A stretch of DNA of 64,000 nt, taken from positions 21,033,735-21,097,734 of the forward strand of contig OY987307.1 of NCBI GenBank assembly GCA_963920635.1. Direction: 5' to 3'. The position numbers and the translations under genes are program-made. Position 1 is the first letter of the stretch. Each line of letters opens with the position of its first letter. This document shows positions 1 through 11,080 of this stretch, in pieces. The notes under the pieces are model-generated. The model was not told where the DNA came from. It searched no databases and worked only from the letters and a program-made list of their open reading frames with translations. The stretch comes from Pseudeuparius sepicola. Lineage: Eukaryota > Arthropoda > Insecta > Coleoptera > Anthribidae.

Positions 1-355
1 AAAATAAAAAACCTTTTTAAAAACGAGTTTTTATTTAAGCCATATATTAATACGAATAAAATAATAAGTTTAGGTCTTCGTTGAGATAATTCAATTCCAA
101 ATTGCGACAAGTTTTTGCAAATTGAAAAGCTTGTCGCGCGAATTGTAAAGAAAAAATGCATACTTTGGCAAATAGGTACTTGCTTATCAACCAATCACTG
201 TCCAATAAAATTAATTGGTTCCTACTTTTATCAACATTTCGCGAGACAAGCTTTTCAATTTGCAAAAACTTGTCGCAGTTTGGAATTGAATTATCTTAAC
301 GAAAACCTAAACTTATTTAGTAAAAGCTTGTTTTTTAAAAGGTTTTTTTTATTTT
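1..355. repeat. Foldback (inverted-repeat) element, left end at window edge
   Basis: Positions 1-160 and about 235-355 are imperfect reverse complements. For example, AAGCTTGTCGCGCGAATTG near 127 faces CGCGAGACAAGCTT near 240, and the outer AACCTTTTTAAAAACG faces a complementary copy near 325-350. The loop is about 70 bases. Short open frames on both strands come from the symmetry and are not genes. The left end may continue outside the window. Confidence 0.7.
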
Positions 356-1584
356 CAATTTTATTTCCCATTAAAATAACGCTAGTGAGTTGCTTATGGA
401 AATCGATGATTCACTATCTTTATATTTGATTTCAGTTCATATGCCATTATTTTTTGAAATAGTAAATAGGAATTTGACAACCTACTTCATTCCTCTTATT
501 TGTGCTTTCTATTATTACTTATTTTATTACTTAGTTAGCCAAGTGTTTCGACTTACGCTAGGCGGGTAACAAAAAGACAACAACATTTTAAAAATATTTG
601 TCTTGTAAACTCAGAGGTTTCTAGTTTGAAATATATAGGTATTATTAAGTAGGTAGGAGGTAGGTACCTATATTTCTAACCTACCCCAAATAGATTCTAG
701 TCAAAGGTTATTTACACACTTCCTTGCTTGCTTAATAAGTATATTAAATTTTCGTACTCTTCAGGAAACTTATAGCTCTATAATAGATAATTATTATGGT
801 CAAGAAATTTAACTTACGCGTTTGGCCTTCCTGCTATCAATATTTCCTATTGTGAAGAGGTCAATGTGGTCACCAGCAAGTAAGATATCTGGTAGACAAT
901 CTATATGGCGATAGCACCTGCAATAGAAGATAGGTTTGAAAATATCATAATACCTATGCATATATTGTTCTTAAGCGATCTTAAATTGTTTCAAATAAAG
1001 ATATATCAACGATAAATCAATTTCTTGCAAATTTCGCATATTTTGCAGATTTCTCGATGACTATATTATTATTAGCTTCGGGCATAAAGTATAAAGGAGT
1101 CTCTATGTAGGTACACAATAATACCTATATATTAGCGTCTAGAGATAGCGATGTCTGTGATTCGATATCTTCGCTGGAGAGCGGCTCCAGGAAAATCCAT
1201 TAAGCCTGGAAGTTGGCATGTAAAAACTGTCGTTATTGTACGCGAAAAATCGATAGAATGCAAATGGGTACTATTCTGGTAAGAACACCAACAATGGGGG
1301 CTGCCTGAACAAGTCCGCATCCGACAAGTGTTCTATTTAGGGAGAAAATGTTACCTGGGTCTTGAATTGGAGAATAAGTTGTAAACGAATAGGAAGGGGG
1401 AAGTTGACAGTTGACTTTTGTGTAGTTGTTTCAAGCAATAGCCACTGGCGTCACGCATTACGAAAATATCGAAAGGGTGGTTAAATGTAAAAACACCATT
1501 GTTGCCAATCTTTAATAAAAATAAATAAATAAAACACGCAAATATGTCTGTTATAACGATTGTAACATGCAAAATTAAATAAAA
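356..1584. other. AT-rich stretch with no recognised gene
   Basis: No supported gene. A small palindromic patch (GGTAGGTACCTATA-like) lies near 650-672. The short minus-strand frames at 1132-1320 and 1351-1572 have no recognisable motif. Confidence 0.4.
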
Positions 1585-1783
1585 TGGTTGTTCTTATATC
1601 CCCTTAATTTGACAAGTTTACACGGCATATTTTCTTAAGAAAAGCTAGTCTAAAATGCAGGCAAGAGTATTCGAGTGCATTTAGGTTTAAAATGAAGTTA
1701 TATTGTGGATCATTGGTTCGCTTTAAGGCTTCAAACAAATTTTTCTATTTTTATTCTTGAAAAGAAAAATACTCTTCTGGAAT

Positions 1784-2795
1784 ATACACATCAAAAGAAT
1801 CTAAGGGACAAATACAAAAATGCGCATATTTTATTAATTACCTATTTCGAATTTAAATATTAAAAAAAAATAGTAATATGAGCAGTTCTAGCAACTGATA
1901 ATGCAAACGTAATAATGTTTTTAGATTGAAAAAATAAATATTGCAGAATTTTTTAAAATTGAAAAGAAAACCGTGGGTATTTGTTATTCAGTGCTGGGCA
2001 AGTTTGGTTTCATATTAAAGATTTTTGATGCAGATACATTATTTGGAACGTGAAACGATGTTACGTACTACGGGCATATTGGGGGCTAATTCAAGATTGC
2101 TAGACTTGCGAGAGCGCAGTATCACTGCGTCGCAATTGGTTATTCAGCTGCACAATACACACAATATACCGGTTAGTGACCAAACTGTCTGAAGATCACA
2201 TTAATGGCCGCCGGCCTGTAAGGGTTCTAGCATTATCACGAAATCGTACAACCAGTTTACAGTGGGTACAATAGCATTTAAATTGGCACCAGCAGGAATG
2301 GACTACAATTTTCTTTTCTGATGATTTGGACTTCGGCCCGATTCAAGCATATATAGGCATCGCGTGTAGAGTTGTCATGGAAATGCAGAGCGCCTTGTAG
2401 CTGTTCGAGCGGTTCACATCTTTCGACGAGGTACGATCATGGTATGAGGCGGTATCAACATCGGCCGAAGAACTAATCTCGTTTGGTTGGAGCGGTATCT
2501 GAATTCCGATGATTGTTGTTCTGTATGCTGAGAGGATTGGAACAAAATTGTTGTTGTTGATGTTGTTGTTAATCCTCTGGTAATCCTCTGTATTAGTTAT
2601 TTAATGTTGCTTTTTTGTTGTTAATTATATGTTGCAAAAACACGCATAATTTTTTTCTGGAAACTATGTAAATTTGAAGAATTTCTTAATTTTTTTTGTG
2701 ATTTTTGGCACATATAAGTCTGTTTAGAAGACAGCTATAATATAAAAAGGAAATTGTGTCTTATTTCATCCCTTAGATTCTTTTGATGTGTGTAT
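1784..2795 (+). mobile_element. Decayed Tc1-like DNA transposon
   Basis: The ends are inverted: TACACATCAAAAGAATCTAA at 1784 faces TTAGATTCTTTTGATGTGTG ending near 2795, with TA at each edge as expected for a Tc1/mariner target duplication. The length is about 1.0 kb, shorter than a typical intact Tc1 element (about 1.6 kb), so internal sequence is lost. It carries a transposase relic on the plus strand. A third partial match to the terminus (CTTTTGATGTGTGTATA) lies just outside, at about 2885-2901. Confidence 0.7.
2085..2510 (+). pseudogene. Tc1-like transposase relic
   Basis: Reading across frameshifts on the plus strand gives, in order, pieces typical of a Tc1 transposase. A helix-turn-helix linker part contains NGRRPVRVLALSRNR (about 2203-2250). 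It is followed by the HLNWHQQEWTTIFFSDD segment (about 2275-2325), which contains the first catalytic Asp region. Then comes FRRGTIMV-stop-GGIN and GRRTNLVWLERYLN (about 2420-2505), which corresponds to the conserved MVWGGIS and following strand. Stops and at least two frame changes interrupt it, and the C-terminal two Asp/Glu motifs are not visible. It would be inactive. Family knowledge: these enzymes cut and paste at TA dinucleotides. Identification rests on my own translation. Confidence 0.75.
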
Positions 2796-3140
2796 AACAA
2801 AAATAATCAATTTCAACTATGAAATAAATTTGTTTCATTTGACAGTTGACATATTGTGCACTTGTAGACACAATATTGTCAAGTCTTTTGATGTGTGTAT
2901 AATATCTATAATTCTCGCTTCTTCACCTGGTTGAACATTGAACAGATCATCGCGTAATTCCAAAATAGTGTTTATTCCTCTGCAATTCACGTAATGGTCT
3001 GTGCATACGATTTTCTTCATGCGCGCATAGAAATTTTATGTTATCATAAAGAAATCTAACTATAAAAACTGTGTTATGCGACAAAACTGCGAAATGCTGA
3101 CCGAAAAGAGAATAATTCGTCACCGCAAGAAGAACGTGTT

Positions 3141-4099
3141 AATCCTCTACTGACCCTTTGACGTATATGGATAAACAACGATAATCGGCGACGACATGGC
3201 CGATAACTTGAATTTTCTTTTTAGCTCTCCTACTATTCACGTCCACAGCCTGTTTCTCGCAAGCAAGCTCTGAAATAGTCTAAACTTGTAGATATTCAAT
3301 AAAATATTAAAGTACAGATTTAACAACGATCGTTTGTTAACTTTGGATTATTACACCAGCAGTGCTGAATTTTCAAAACCTCGTTCCCAAAGAATCCTTC
3401 CTAATACCAGGCGTTAGACCCTGGCTTCAGAATCGGGCCCTGGCGAAATGTCTCCATCGTAACCGCTCGCTATGATTAAAACGAGTAATCCGTTTTTGTG
3501 GACGACTAAAAACTGGCATAAAAGACGGGTCCTTAAGAGGGTCGGCCACGCAAAACACGGGGGATCTGTTTGCTCTGGGGTTTACCGCTGCACCAAATAT
3601 TTGGAATGCTAGTTTGTTTGCCTTCTGGGTGGCTGGAAGATACGAGAGGACTTAACGTTTTTAAGTAGAACAATTATTATTGAAACTGTCGAAAAGATTG
3701 TCCCATGACCGTACTGTATCAGTTTGGCAAAAAGTTTCTGATTGAACTAGAGCAAAACTAGGTTTATTAGATTTGCACTTTAGTTCGAGATTATCAACAC
3801 CAAACAACTTTCTACGTCCCATATGCGGAATACCAACTTTTGTAAATTTTTAGAAACACACAATTCCAACTTCAATAGCAATTTATGGCTAAGAAGTAAA
3901 GTCATATCTTATAGAAGAATAATAACTGACACTGGTTACTCAGAGCCTTTTCTTCTTTGGTGCTTCACATCTTTTACTTGAACATCACCAAGTGAGTGGA
4001 ATGAACGTTTGGTTCAAGATATCGTTGCAAAATGTCTATACCGCATTAACTTTCTATATCTTTAGATACGGTGCTCTTGCTCTTAATTCTGCGCTAGTG
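3141..4099. other. No recognised feature
   Basis: I see no open frame of note, no terminal repeats and no recognised motif. The stretch is slightly less AT-rich than its surroundings at 3380-3560. Confidence 0.35.
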
Positions 4100-4440
4100 T
4101 GCGACGTTAACTTGAGGAGGAACCCGCCTTCAAATACTTATTATTTTATGCAAATGAAGTTAAAATCATAAAAAGCTCCCCGAAGGAACTTATTTACATA
4201 ATGGCAAAATTAAGCCGAAGGCTTTTTATTGAGCCGAGACAGGAGATTTACTTCAATTCTCTTGCTGGAAGATGCTCCAAGTCTCGTGCTACTCTTCGAC
4301 CAATTCTCTTGGAGCTCCGGGGCCGAGGAAATGCTAATATAGGACCCCTCGTAATTCCAAAAGTCGAAAAACTTATACACATAAGGGAATATGTGAGTAC
4401 AAAATATGAAGTAATAGACAATTTCTACATTTTTGAAATA
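4100..4440 (+). repeat. Dispersed repeat with conserved TTATTTTATGCAAATGAAG block, copy 1
   Basis: The block ATTATTTTATGCAAATGAAG at about 4139, followed by AAAAAGC, GGAACTTATTTACATAATG and GGCTTTTTATT, recurs in the same order at about 7410-7500. A weaker GCGACG/GGAGG prefix is also shared (4100 and 7370). Similarity fades beyond about 4230. An 85-codon open frame starts at the conserved ATG (4201), and a 111-codon frame starts at the equivalent ATG in copy 2 (7473). The predicted proteins do not resemble each other well, so I treat this as a transposon-derived non-coding block, perhaps a promoter or untranslated region. Confidence 0.45.
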
Positions 4441-4705
4441 ATTTCTGTGAACAAGTAAAAAACCAAGTAAATTTACGACATGTTGTGCAATTGGCAACTG
4501 CGCATAAGTCTTGACGCGCGAGCTTACCAGCTGACTAGGAAAGCGCCGTTAAGAAGAGGTTTTCATACAATTCGGAATTTTTTTTTTAAATTTTTTTTGG
4601 TCGACTTCAAAAATTTTTTAATTTGGGATTCATAATATTAAGCTATTTTTTTCTGCCTTTGGTAAACATTTTTTACATCATGACTGAATCACCCTGTATA
4701 ATATG

Positions 4706-4795
4706 TACGTAACTCGGCACTAAAGTTCCTTTTACGACACATGTGGTTTATTTGCCTCGGCCAGAGGCCTCGGCAACTAAATTCCACATGGATCA
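4706..4795. mobile_element. Short palindromic MITE, copy 1
   Basis: About 90 bases resembling the reverse complement of 24290-24399. Shared blocks are CGGCACTAAAGTTC, TGTGGTTTAT, CCAGAGGC and CAACTAAATTCCACATG. The element is itself roughly palindromic, since its ACATGTGG and CCACATGG parts face each other. It encodes no protein. A CACCCTGTATA end of another MITE lies immediately upstream at 4690-4700. Confidence 0.55.
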
Positions 4796-4950
4796 TTACA
4801 GGATTTATTTAAGATCTATTAGGGTTTTATAGTGTCCTTGTGGAAGATCAATGATCTATAAAAATTCAATGTGTCAGTTATACTTAGGGATAATTTATTT
4901 GGTTTTGTGAGGAGTTATAATAATGATTTTAACTTTATTTAAGCCCATAA

Positions 4951-5230
4951 GTAGGTAAGGGGTCGGTTGGGAGCACCCCCTCCACTTTCCTCCTAGGCCC
5001 CGCCCCCTTTCCTGGCGGCCAATCGTAGCGGTCTAACCTGCGCGCTCTGACGTCATGGCGCCAAATTCAAACCGTGGGAGATAATGGTCCATCATCTCCA
5101 GCGGTTTGAATTTGGCGCTAAGGGATGACGTCAGAGCGCGCAGGTTAGACCGCTACGATTGGCCGCCAGGAAAGGGGGCGGGGCCTAGGAGGAAAGTGGA
5201 GGGGGTGCTCCCAACCGACCCCTTACCTAC
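4951..5230. repeat. Near-perfect GC-rich palindrome with promoter-like motifs
   Basis: The arms 4951-5056 and 5125-5230 are perfect reverse complements by eye. They continue inward, after a small indel, through GCGCCAAATTCAAACCG. The sequence is strongly GC-rich against an AT-rich background. Each arm holds a GC box (CCCCGCCCCC), a CCAAT motif (GGCCAATCG), a full cyclic-AMP response element (TGACGTCA at 5048 and 5126) and an E2F-like TTTGGCGC. It encodes no protein. The near identity of the arms implies a young insertion or recent arm-to-arm conversion. It could be a foldback transposon or a duplicated promoter fragment. Confidence 0.85.
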
Positions 5231-5892
5231 TCCCATATATTATAGTGTTTAGGTGTTTTTGTCCTTAACTGATTTATTAAGACTACAATAAAACTTGTTG
5301 GCTGTTAAAACAAAATTAAGAAAAATAGGTTTTGTTAACAAATACAAATATTTTCTAGTTTTATTACTGGCTTATGACGATATTTTCAGGTGGTTAACAC
5401 AGACTTAAAACTGGTTATAAAGGTGTACACTGTACAGTGTGTACACTTCTAATGCCTTCTGGTTTAGTGAAACCCATAAGACCAATTATTATTAGGCTGC
5501 GATTATATTGCTACAAGAACAAATTGACCTAATCAAATTATAAATTGGCCATTTTAAAACCAAATATATTTAAGACAGCATTTTTTAAGCTGATACGTTT
5601 TATAAGTAGGGATGCCATTGTGTATACGGTGTGAAAGCGACTTCTACTGGTCAAGCATAGTAGAGGCATTCCCAAATTAAGAAAAACACGTAACATATAT
5701 CAGAAAGTATTGAAAATGAATTTTAGGTTAGCATGAAAACATATATTTTTTATAATACGAATTTAACAAAAAATTAGTGTTTACGTTGCGCGTGCGAATT
5801 TTTAAGAGCCATCGCTCTCATACTTTACAGTAAAAGTATAGACGTTGATAACTTTCATCCTGTCTATGGAGTTTAAAGTTCAATATGAAAAT

Positions 5893-7010
5893 ACAGGGTG
5901 ATTCAGTTTTATTCTGCGACACTTCAACAGGTGATAGAAAACCAAAAAATAACCGCACTTTCTTCTATAAACTATACCATTTTAAAGCCTCATAAAAAAG
6001 TTACAGGGTGTTAAATTTGTAATAAATATGTGGAATTTATTTTTTACCAAACTAGTTGATATATTTAAGTCATATTTGGTGCATGGGATAACGGCATGGG
6101 TTAGCATAAAACCTGTTAATATCAAACACCTTGAACAACCAGTGGCGTAGAAGTGGGTAATTATTAAAATTGTTTTTAGAAAAAAATGAACCACCTTGTA
6201 TAGCAATAAAATGTATTCAATTTCTTATGTAAATTTTAATTGTAAACAAAAACGTTCTCTTAGCATTTTTTCATATGTGTTATGGTTTGATAGCAAATTT
6301 CATTTTTTCGTATTTGTTCGGGGTATACTTCTGAAAAATTAACTTAATACTTCGCTCCATAAGTAACACTCTAAGCAGAAAAAATTTGTTTCTTACTTTA
6401 AATACAGTAACTTTTCCCAATAAACTTACCCATTCAAGGTTTTACTTTTCAAGATACGCAGAGCGTAACATTAATAATTATTGTATATCTTCCTTAAATG
6501 TATTAGACCCTGTATCTTCAAAAGTATTGCCTTAAATAGGTAAGTTTATTGGAAAAAGTTACTTTATTTCAAGTAGCAAACACATTAGTTCCACTTTAAG
6601 TGATACTTATGGAGCAAATTTTTTAGATAATTTTTCAGAAATACCCAGAAATAATACAAAAAATCAAATTTGCCACGAAACCATGACACATACAAAAAAT
6701 TACCAAGAGGGCATTTTTATTTAAAATTAAAATTTACATAGGAAACTGTTGCTATACCAGGTGGTTCTTTTTTTTTTTTCTAAAAATAATTATACTAATT
6801 ACCTACTTCTACGCCTCAAGGTGTTTGATATTAACAGGTTTTATGCTAACCCATGCCGTTATAACGTGTACCAAATACGACTTAAATATCTCAACTAGTT
6901 TGGTAAATATTCAATAAATTCCACATATTTCTTACAACTTTAACAACCTGTAACTTTTTTATAAAGCCTACCTGTTGAAGTGTCGCAGAATAAAACTGAA
7001 TCACCCTGTA
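5893..7010. mobile_element. Long foldback MITE with CAGGGTGATTCAG ends
   Basis: The left end TACAGGGTGATTCAGTTTTA (5892) faces TAAAACTGAATCACCCTGTA, which ends at about 7010. Arms extend inward to about 6435 and 6540, so nearly the whole 1.1 kb is two inverted arms with a short loop. TA at each edge fits a Tc1/mariner-type target duplication. The small frame at 5982-6206 is a by-product of the arms. A lone terminus with the same GACTGAATCACCCTGTATA sequence sits at about 4681-4699. Confidence 0.85.
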
Positions 7011-7369
7011 TAGTAAGTAGAACAATTATTGTATTCCATTCAATATCCAAGTTTATACCTAAGTGTTCTTTATATCCAGACAAGTAGAATTAAAATAGCA
7101 ATACTTATGTCTCCATAAGTTTAAAAGTCGCCAGCTAAAAGTGTCGTTTGAAAACACGCAGAACCTTCTTTAGATGGTCTCTTTTAATCTAATGGAGGTA
7201 TTTTCTAGAGCCTTTACGGGCTATTTGGCTTTATAAATAGTTTTACAAATCAGCTTTATAGCGCCCTTCTTGAGTAATTTATAACCAAAATTGTTACTTA
7301 TACTGCTTTCTAAAACATCTACGATCATCTTCTAGTTGGGCTTCGCATCTTTGCGCTACATACTTAGTT

Positions 7370-7720
7370 TGTGGCGACGACTGGTGGAGGCGTTTGCCTT
7401 AAAATATACATATTATTTTATGCAAATGAAGATAAAACGGTAAAAAGCCCTCGCTAGGAACTTATTTACATAATGAGAGAATTAAGCTGGGGGCTTTTTA
7501 TTAAGGCCGCGCCGCCCCGAGTTTTACTTCGATTTTCTTTGGGGGGAGAGTCGCTCACGTCGCGAACACTTCTTTGTTACATTGTCTCCTGTGAGCCCCA
7601 GGAAAGATGGCTGTGTCGATTTAATGGGACCTCTGGCAATACCGCCGCAAAAGTGTGTCTATACAGAGAATATTCCGGGGCATCACGGGAGTCCCACTTT
7701 TCGCGAAGCCCAAATCCCAG
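7370..7720 (+). repeat. Dispersed repeat with TTATTTTATGCAAATGAAG block, copy 2
   Basis: Second copy of the block at 4100-4440, best matched at 7400-7510. Downstream it is GC-richer than its surroundings and enters the outer arm of the next foldback. The 111-codon frame beginning at 7473 has no recognisable domain. Confidence 0.45.
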
Positions 7721-7724
7721 GATA

Positions 7725-9350
7725 GTTCAGTCAAATGGTACACAAGGAGGATGCGAAGTGGAAAGTTCTGGTGTAATTGTTTTTAGTGGTTTATTTCATA
7801 TTCTTTGAGTCACTGAATACGAATCTGAAGTTGTCCAACAAAAATGTTCGCGGCAAATATGAGAAATCATTAAAGAAACACTAAAAATATTTTTTTTTAG
7901 TGATTTACGGATATAACTTGCAAAGCAAGCTATTTACGCAAAAAGTGGTCCTATAGTAAAATAAACAGGAGAAAATTATCTAGAATTTGACTATCTTAAC
8001 ATTTTTTTTGTACATCGTATGGTTTCCACGCAAAAGAGTGTTGAAATGATAGAAATAGGGAAATAAGTAGTTTTTGAAGAAAGAAACATTCCAATAAACA
8101 TAACATCAGGCAGGGCCCTCTAAAGAAATACTAGGGGGCGCTGAAAATATACCTTGTGAGCCAAAAATGCCTTGGTAAAATGTTGCTCGTTTAAAAGATA
8201 CAGGTTGAAAATAAAACTTGTTTTTCGAAAAATTTCAATAATTCTAAAACCGTTGAAGGTACTGGCAAATCCGAATTCGGTACTAGTTGGAACCTAGTTC
8301 CTAGAGGGCGCTTGGTGCAAACTTCGTGATGAATTAAATTCTTCTTCATAATATTTTACCCTGTGAAGCTGGGAATGTTTTGACGTTGTAAAAAAACATA
8401 CTCTTGGTCAATATCGATATCGCAAGCCGTTTGCGAGATATTCGTCTCTGAATGTAGAAACACCGAAAAAAATCCAAATTTCGAAAATACAACGCAATTT
8501 ATTTAAAATACAAAATGTTTTTTGAAATTTATTTCAACAGGTATTGAAAATGTCCCCCGTTTACCTCAAGTCACTTTCTTATGCTCTTTATTAAATGACG
8601 CCTCACATTCGGAAAGGTATTTTCAGCATTTTTAGTATTATCGGTCGCTTGTTGAATTCTTCCTAATTAATAATAAATTAATTCGGATTTCTCACCTTCG
8701 AAATTATTGCAATTTTCGAAAATCAGGTTTCATTTTCAATACCCTGTATCTTTTAAACGAGCAACATTTTACTAAGGCAATTTTGGCTCACACGGTATAT
8801 TTTGACGTCTAGTACCACCTGTTGCCCTCTGGCGGATAAGTTATGGGACACCCTATATATTCGATATGAATTTTCGGGCTGAAAATTGCGAACTTTCTCA
8901 CAAAATTTAAGGGAAATATAAAATAAACGAATATTCGTTTTTCCAGAACCGAATATTTCCAAAATATTCTCAATATATTGCAAAGTTCGAATTGAAATAT
9001 TAGCCACTCACATCAGTCACATCACTACATGGAAGCCGGGTCTAAGAGGGCTCGTATACATAAACACGTAAAAATTGTACAGAAATGCACGTTTTTTATT
9101 AGCCTATACAATAATATTTACCTAGGTACATGAAATAAAAATTATAAATTAATGGTGTTTTTTTTTGCTGTTTTAAAAAAATTACTGAAGTTCCTCAATA
9201 CTCTTTTGCGTGGAAACCATAGGTACGACTTACAAAAAAATGTTAAGAGAGTTAAATTGTAGATAATTTTCTTCTCTTACTATTTTTAGTGGTTTTATTG
9301 ATGACTAAAAACAATTACACCAAAACTTTCCGCTTTAAACTACCGTTTGA
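7725..9350. repeat. Long inverted repeat (foldback) with a second inverted pair inside
   Basis: Outer pair: TCAAATGGTA...GGAAAGTTCTGGTGTAATTG (7731-7780) faces CAATTACACCAAAACTTTCC...CGTTTGACTA (about 9310-9355). GGTTTCCACGCAAAAGAGTG (8022) faces CTCTTTTGCGTGGAAACC (about 9202). Inner pair: GTAAAATGTTGCTCGTTTAA with ATACAGGTTGAAAAT (8175-8215) faces ATTTTCAATACCCTGTATCT and GAGCAACATTTTAC (about 8733-8774). The core at 8450-8700 shows no coding signal. No clean target duplication was identified. Confidence 0.7.
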
Positions 9351-9355
9351 CTAAA

Positions 9356-10033
9356 CTACGAGGCCCACCTTTCGTCACAGCGCCGTCTCAGCGGGCCCAC
9401 CACAGATATTATGACGCCGGTGTGGACGGCGTGGTTGCACAGATGATCCACGCCACCGAATCTAAAATGTTCCTTCTTTCTTGCGGTATTATCGCGTGGT
9501 GAATGCGGTACCCCGAACGAGGGTTCGTCGAGAAGTGGCCCTAGTAAGAATCGGGTGTTCTGTGAATTAGAAGTCGCGGTATGTGGGCGTCGCGTGGTGC
9601 CCTCGAATATTATGGGAGGGCATGAGTTGAGGTAAACGAGTATCGAATTTCTTTTAAACATACACTTAGTTTCAAAAGGGATACGACAAAGTTTGTAATT
9701 GATTACGGATCTTGGGGGCAGATGGTTGTAAAGGCGATCCGAGGGAAGCAATAGAGGTAATTAGCACCCACCAATACAATAAGAAACGGTGAGGATATTG
9801 GGGTTGTTTGATTACAAACATAGGACTTATCAATATGTCATATAGAAGGTGTTCCAGAAAGAAACCTAAAAACCCAAGTTAATAATAACTTACAGTCTAT
9901 TAAATGTAAGGGAAAGTCAAGCTTTTCTAGATACCTTTAAAATGCCCGCTTTACACTTGTCAATTTTTTTACCAATAACTTGATGAGTTTCTTGATCAAT
10001 TTCTTCGTCAATTTATTCACATCGCGTTCCCTT
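9356..10033. other. Moderately GC-rich stretch, no recognised gene
   Basis: A 131-codon minus-strand open frame covers 9356-9751. It has no signal peptide, membrane segment or motif I recognise, and it begins inside the end of an inverted repeat. I do not call it a gene. The remainder to 10033 is AT-rich and featureless apart from several GTCAATTT-like words. Confidence 0.3.
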
Positions 10034-10371
10034 TTAAGGTGGATTTATAAACTCGACGTTTGCGTTGGCGCTCGCCGTTGCCGTTTGCATCGAAAATTCA
10101 ATCCCTATATTTTACGTGTAACCGTTTATAAACGTCGTCGAACGTCACCATCTGCGTCGGATGCCGTCCGAGATAAACCAATTTCGCCGTTCGTAGCAAT
10201 TCGACGTAGTCCAATAAAAATTAAGTTCAGCGGTCACGTGGTGTTTTGTCTAGCTGACATATCTGGACGCAAACAGAAAGTTTATAAAATGTCTGCTACG
10301 CGGAAGACAACGACGAAGGTCACCGTCAACCGCGAGCGCCAATGTAAACGTCGAGTTTATAAATCCACCTT
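10034..10371. mobile_element. MITE with TTAA target site (piggyBac- or Kolobok-type)
   Basis: The ends are TTAAGGTGGATTTATAAACT at about 10035 and AGTTTATAAATCCACCTTAA ending at about 10372. The terminal inverted repeats are about 45-50 bases (GACGTTTGCGTTGGCGCTCG against CGAGCGCCAATGTAAACGTC). A TTAA at both edges is the hallmark target of piggyBac and Kolobok superfamilies. A 159-codon open frame (9980-10459) runs through the element and both flanks. It is rich in Arg and Lys, carries no domain I recognise, and crosses element boundaries, so I read it as fortuitous. Confidence 0.7.
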
Positions 10372-11080
10372 AACACTTGTCAAGAAATTGATGAATTTTC
10401 CTGACCAACCTGTCCATTTTTGGCTGCAACCAACTGAACAAAATTATGTTGATTTTTGAGGTTACGTTATAGTGTGCTTGTGCTGCTAAGAGGTGTTTTT
10501 ACGGTTTATTTTACCATAAATATTATGGATAAAAATGCTTTGGAACAAAAACTGTACAGATTAAGCATGTGAAGAATAAGTCTAAAGGGGAAAAAGCTGC
10601 AGCTTAAAACGGGCTTAAAGATAAATTCGTATTAAATTAAGCAAATAGCCAAACTGTCAAACTGGCTACTACTGTGACTAAATTACATAAAACTATTTGC
10701 TCATTGTTGATGTGTGGCCCATGCCTTCAAAAAATCTAAGTTTTTTAATATTTTGTGCATCTCGCGGAAATTTCAACAATGGTTCTGACAGTCTGCGTGT
10801 GGTTTTCTTTTTGATGGCCCTAATTTTAATCTGAATGTGATTAGAGATAATGATTGGGGTTTTTTGAAAGAACATGGCAGAATTTATAGGGTTTGCAAGT
10901 ATAGAAAACTACCTAGATATATTGTTACCTTCAAATCAACAATGTGTGACTCACACGTGCAAGCAAATCCGTAAAAAAATTACAAATGATGTTTTGTAAT
11001 GACAGGACAACCTTTACAAACATTTAGGCAATACTTAAATTATTAAAATCCTTTTACTCAGTACTATCCCGTTGGACGTT
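10372..11080. other. AT-rich interval without a supported gene
   Basis: The plus strand around 10835-10960 can be read without stops for about 40 codons, but there is no recognisable family and no start that stands out. No terminal repeats were noticed. Confidence 0.3.

Larger units (their letters stand above)
1585..3140. repeat. Dispersed repeat copy A, split by a Tc1-like element
   Basis: Bases about 1600-1700 (TTTGACAAGTTTACA... and GTCTAAAATGCA...) and about 2965-3130 (CACGTAATGGTCT..., GACAAAACTGCGAAAT...) match, in the same order, one contiguous block at about 22865-23190. In this copy the block is split by roughly 1.25 kb that includes the Tc1-like relic at 1784-2795. The minus-strand 61-codon frame at 2835-3020 begins within the shared block. 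I do not recognise it. Confidence 0.55.

Noticed and set aside
1132..1320. Possible reverse-transcriptase-like words on the plus strand (CKWVLFW)
   Set aside because: Isolated short similarity without neighbouring motifs. Could not be extended in either direction.
9356..9751. 131-codon minus-strand open frame
   Set aside because: No recognisable domain, no initiation context of note, and it overlaps the edge of a foldback. Left as unassigned DNA.
9980..10459. 159-codon plus-strand open frame, the longest in the window
   Set aside because: It runs from flanking DNA through a TTAA-bounded MITE and out the other side, is rich in Arg/Lys/Thr without any motif, and its middle is explained by the MITE.
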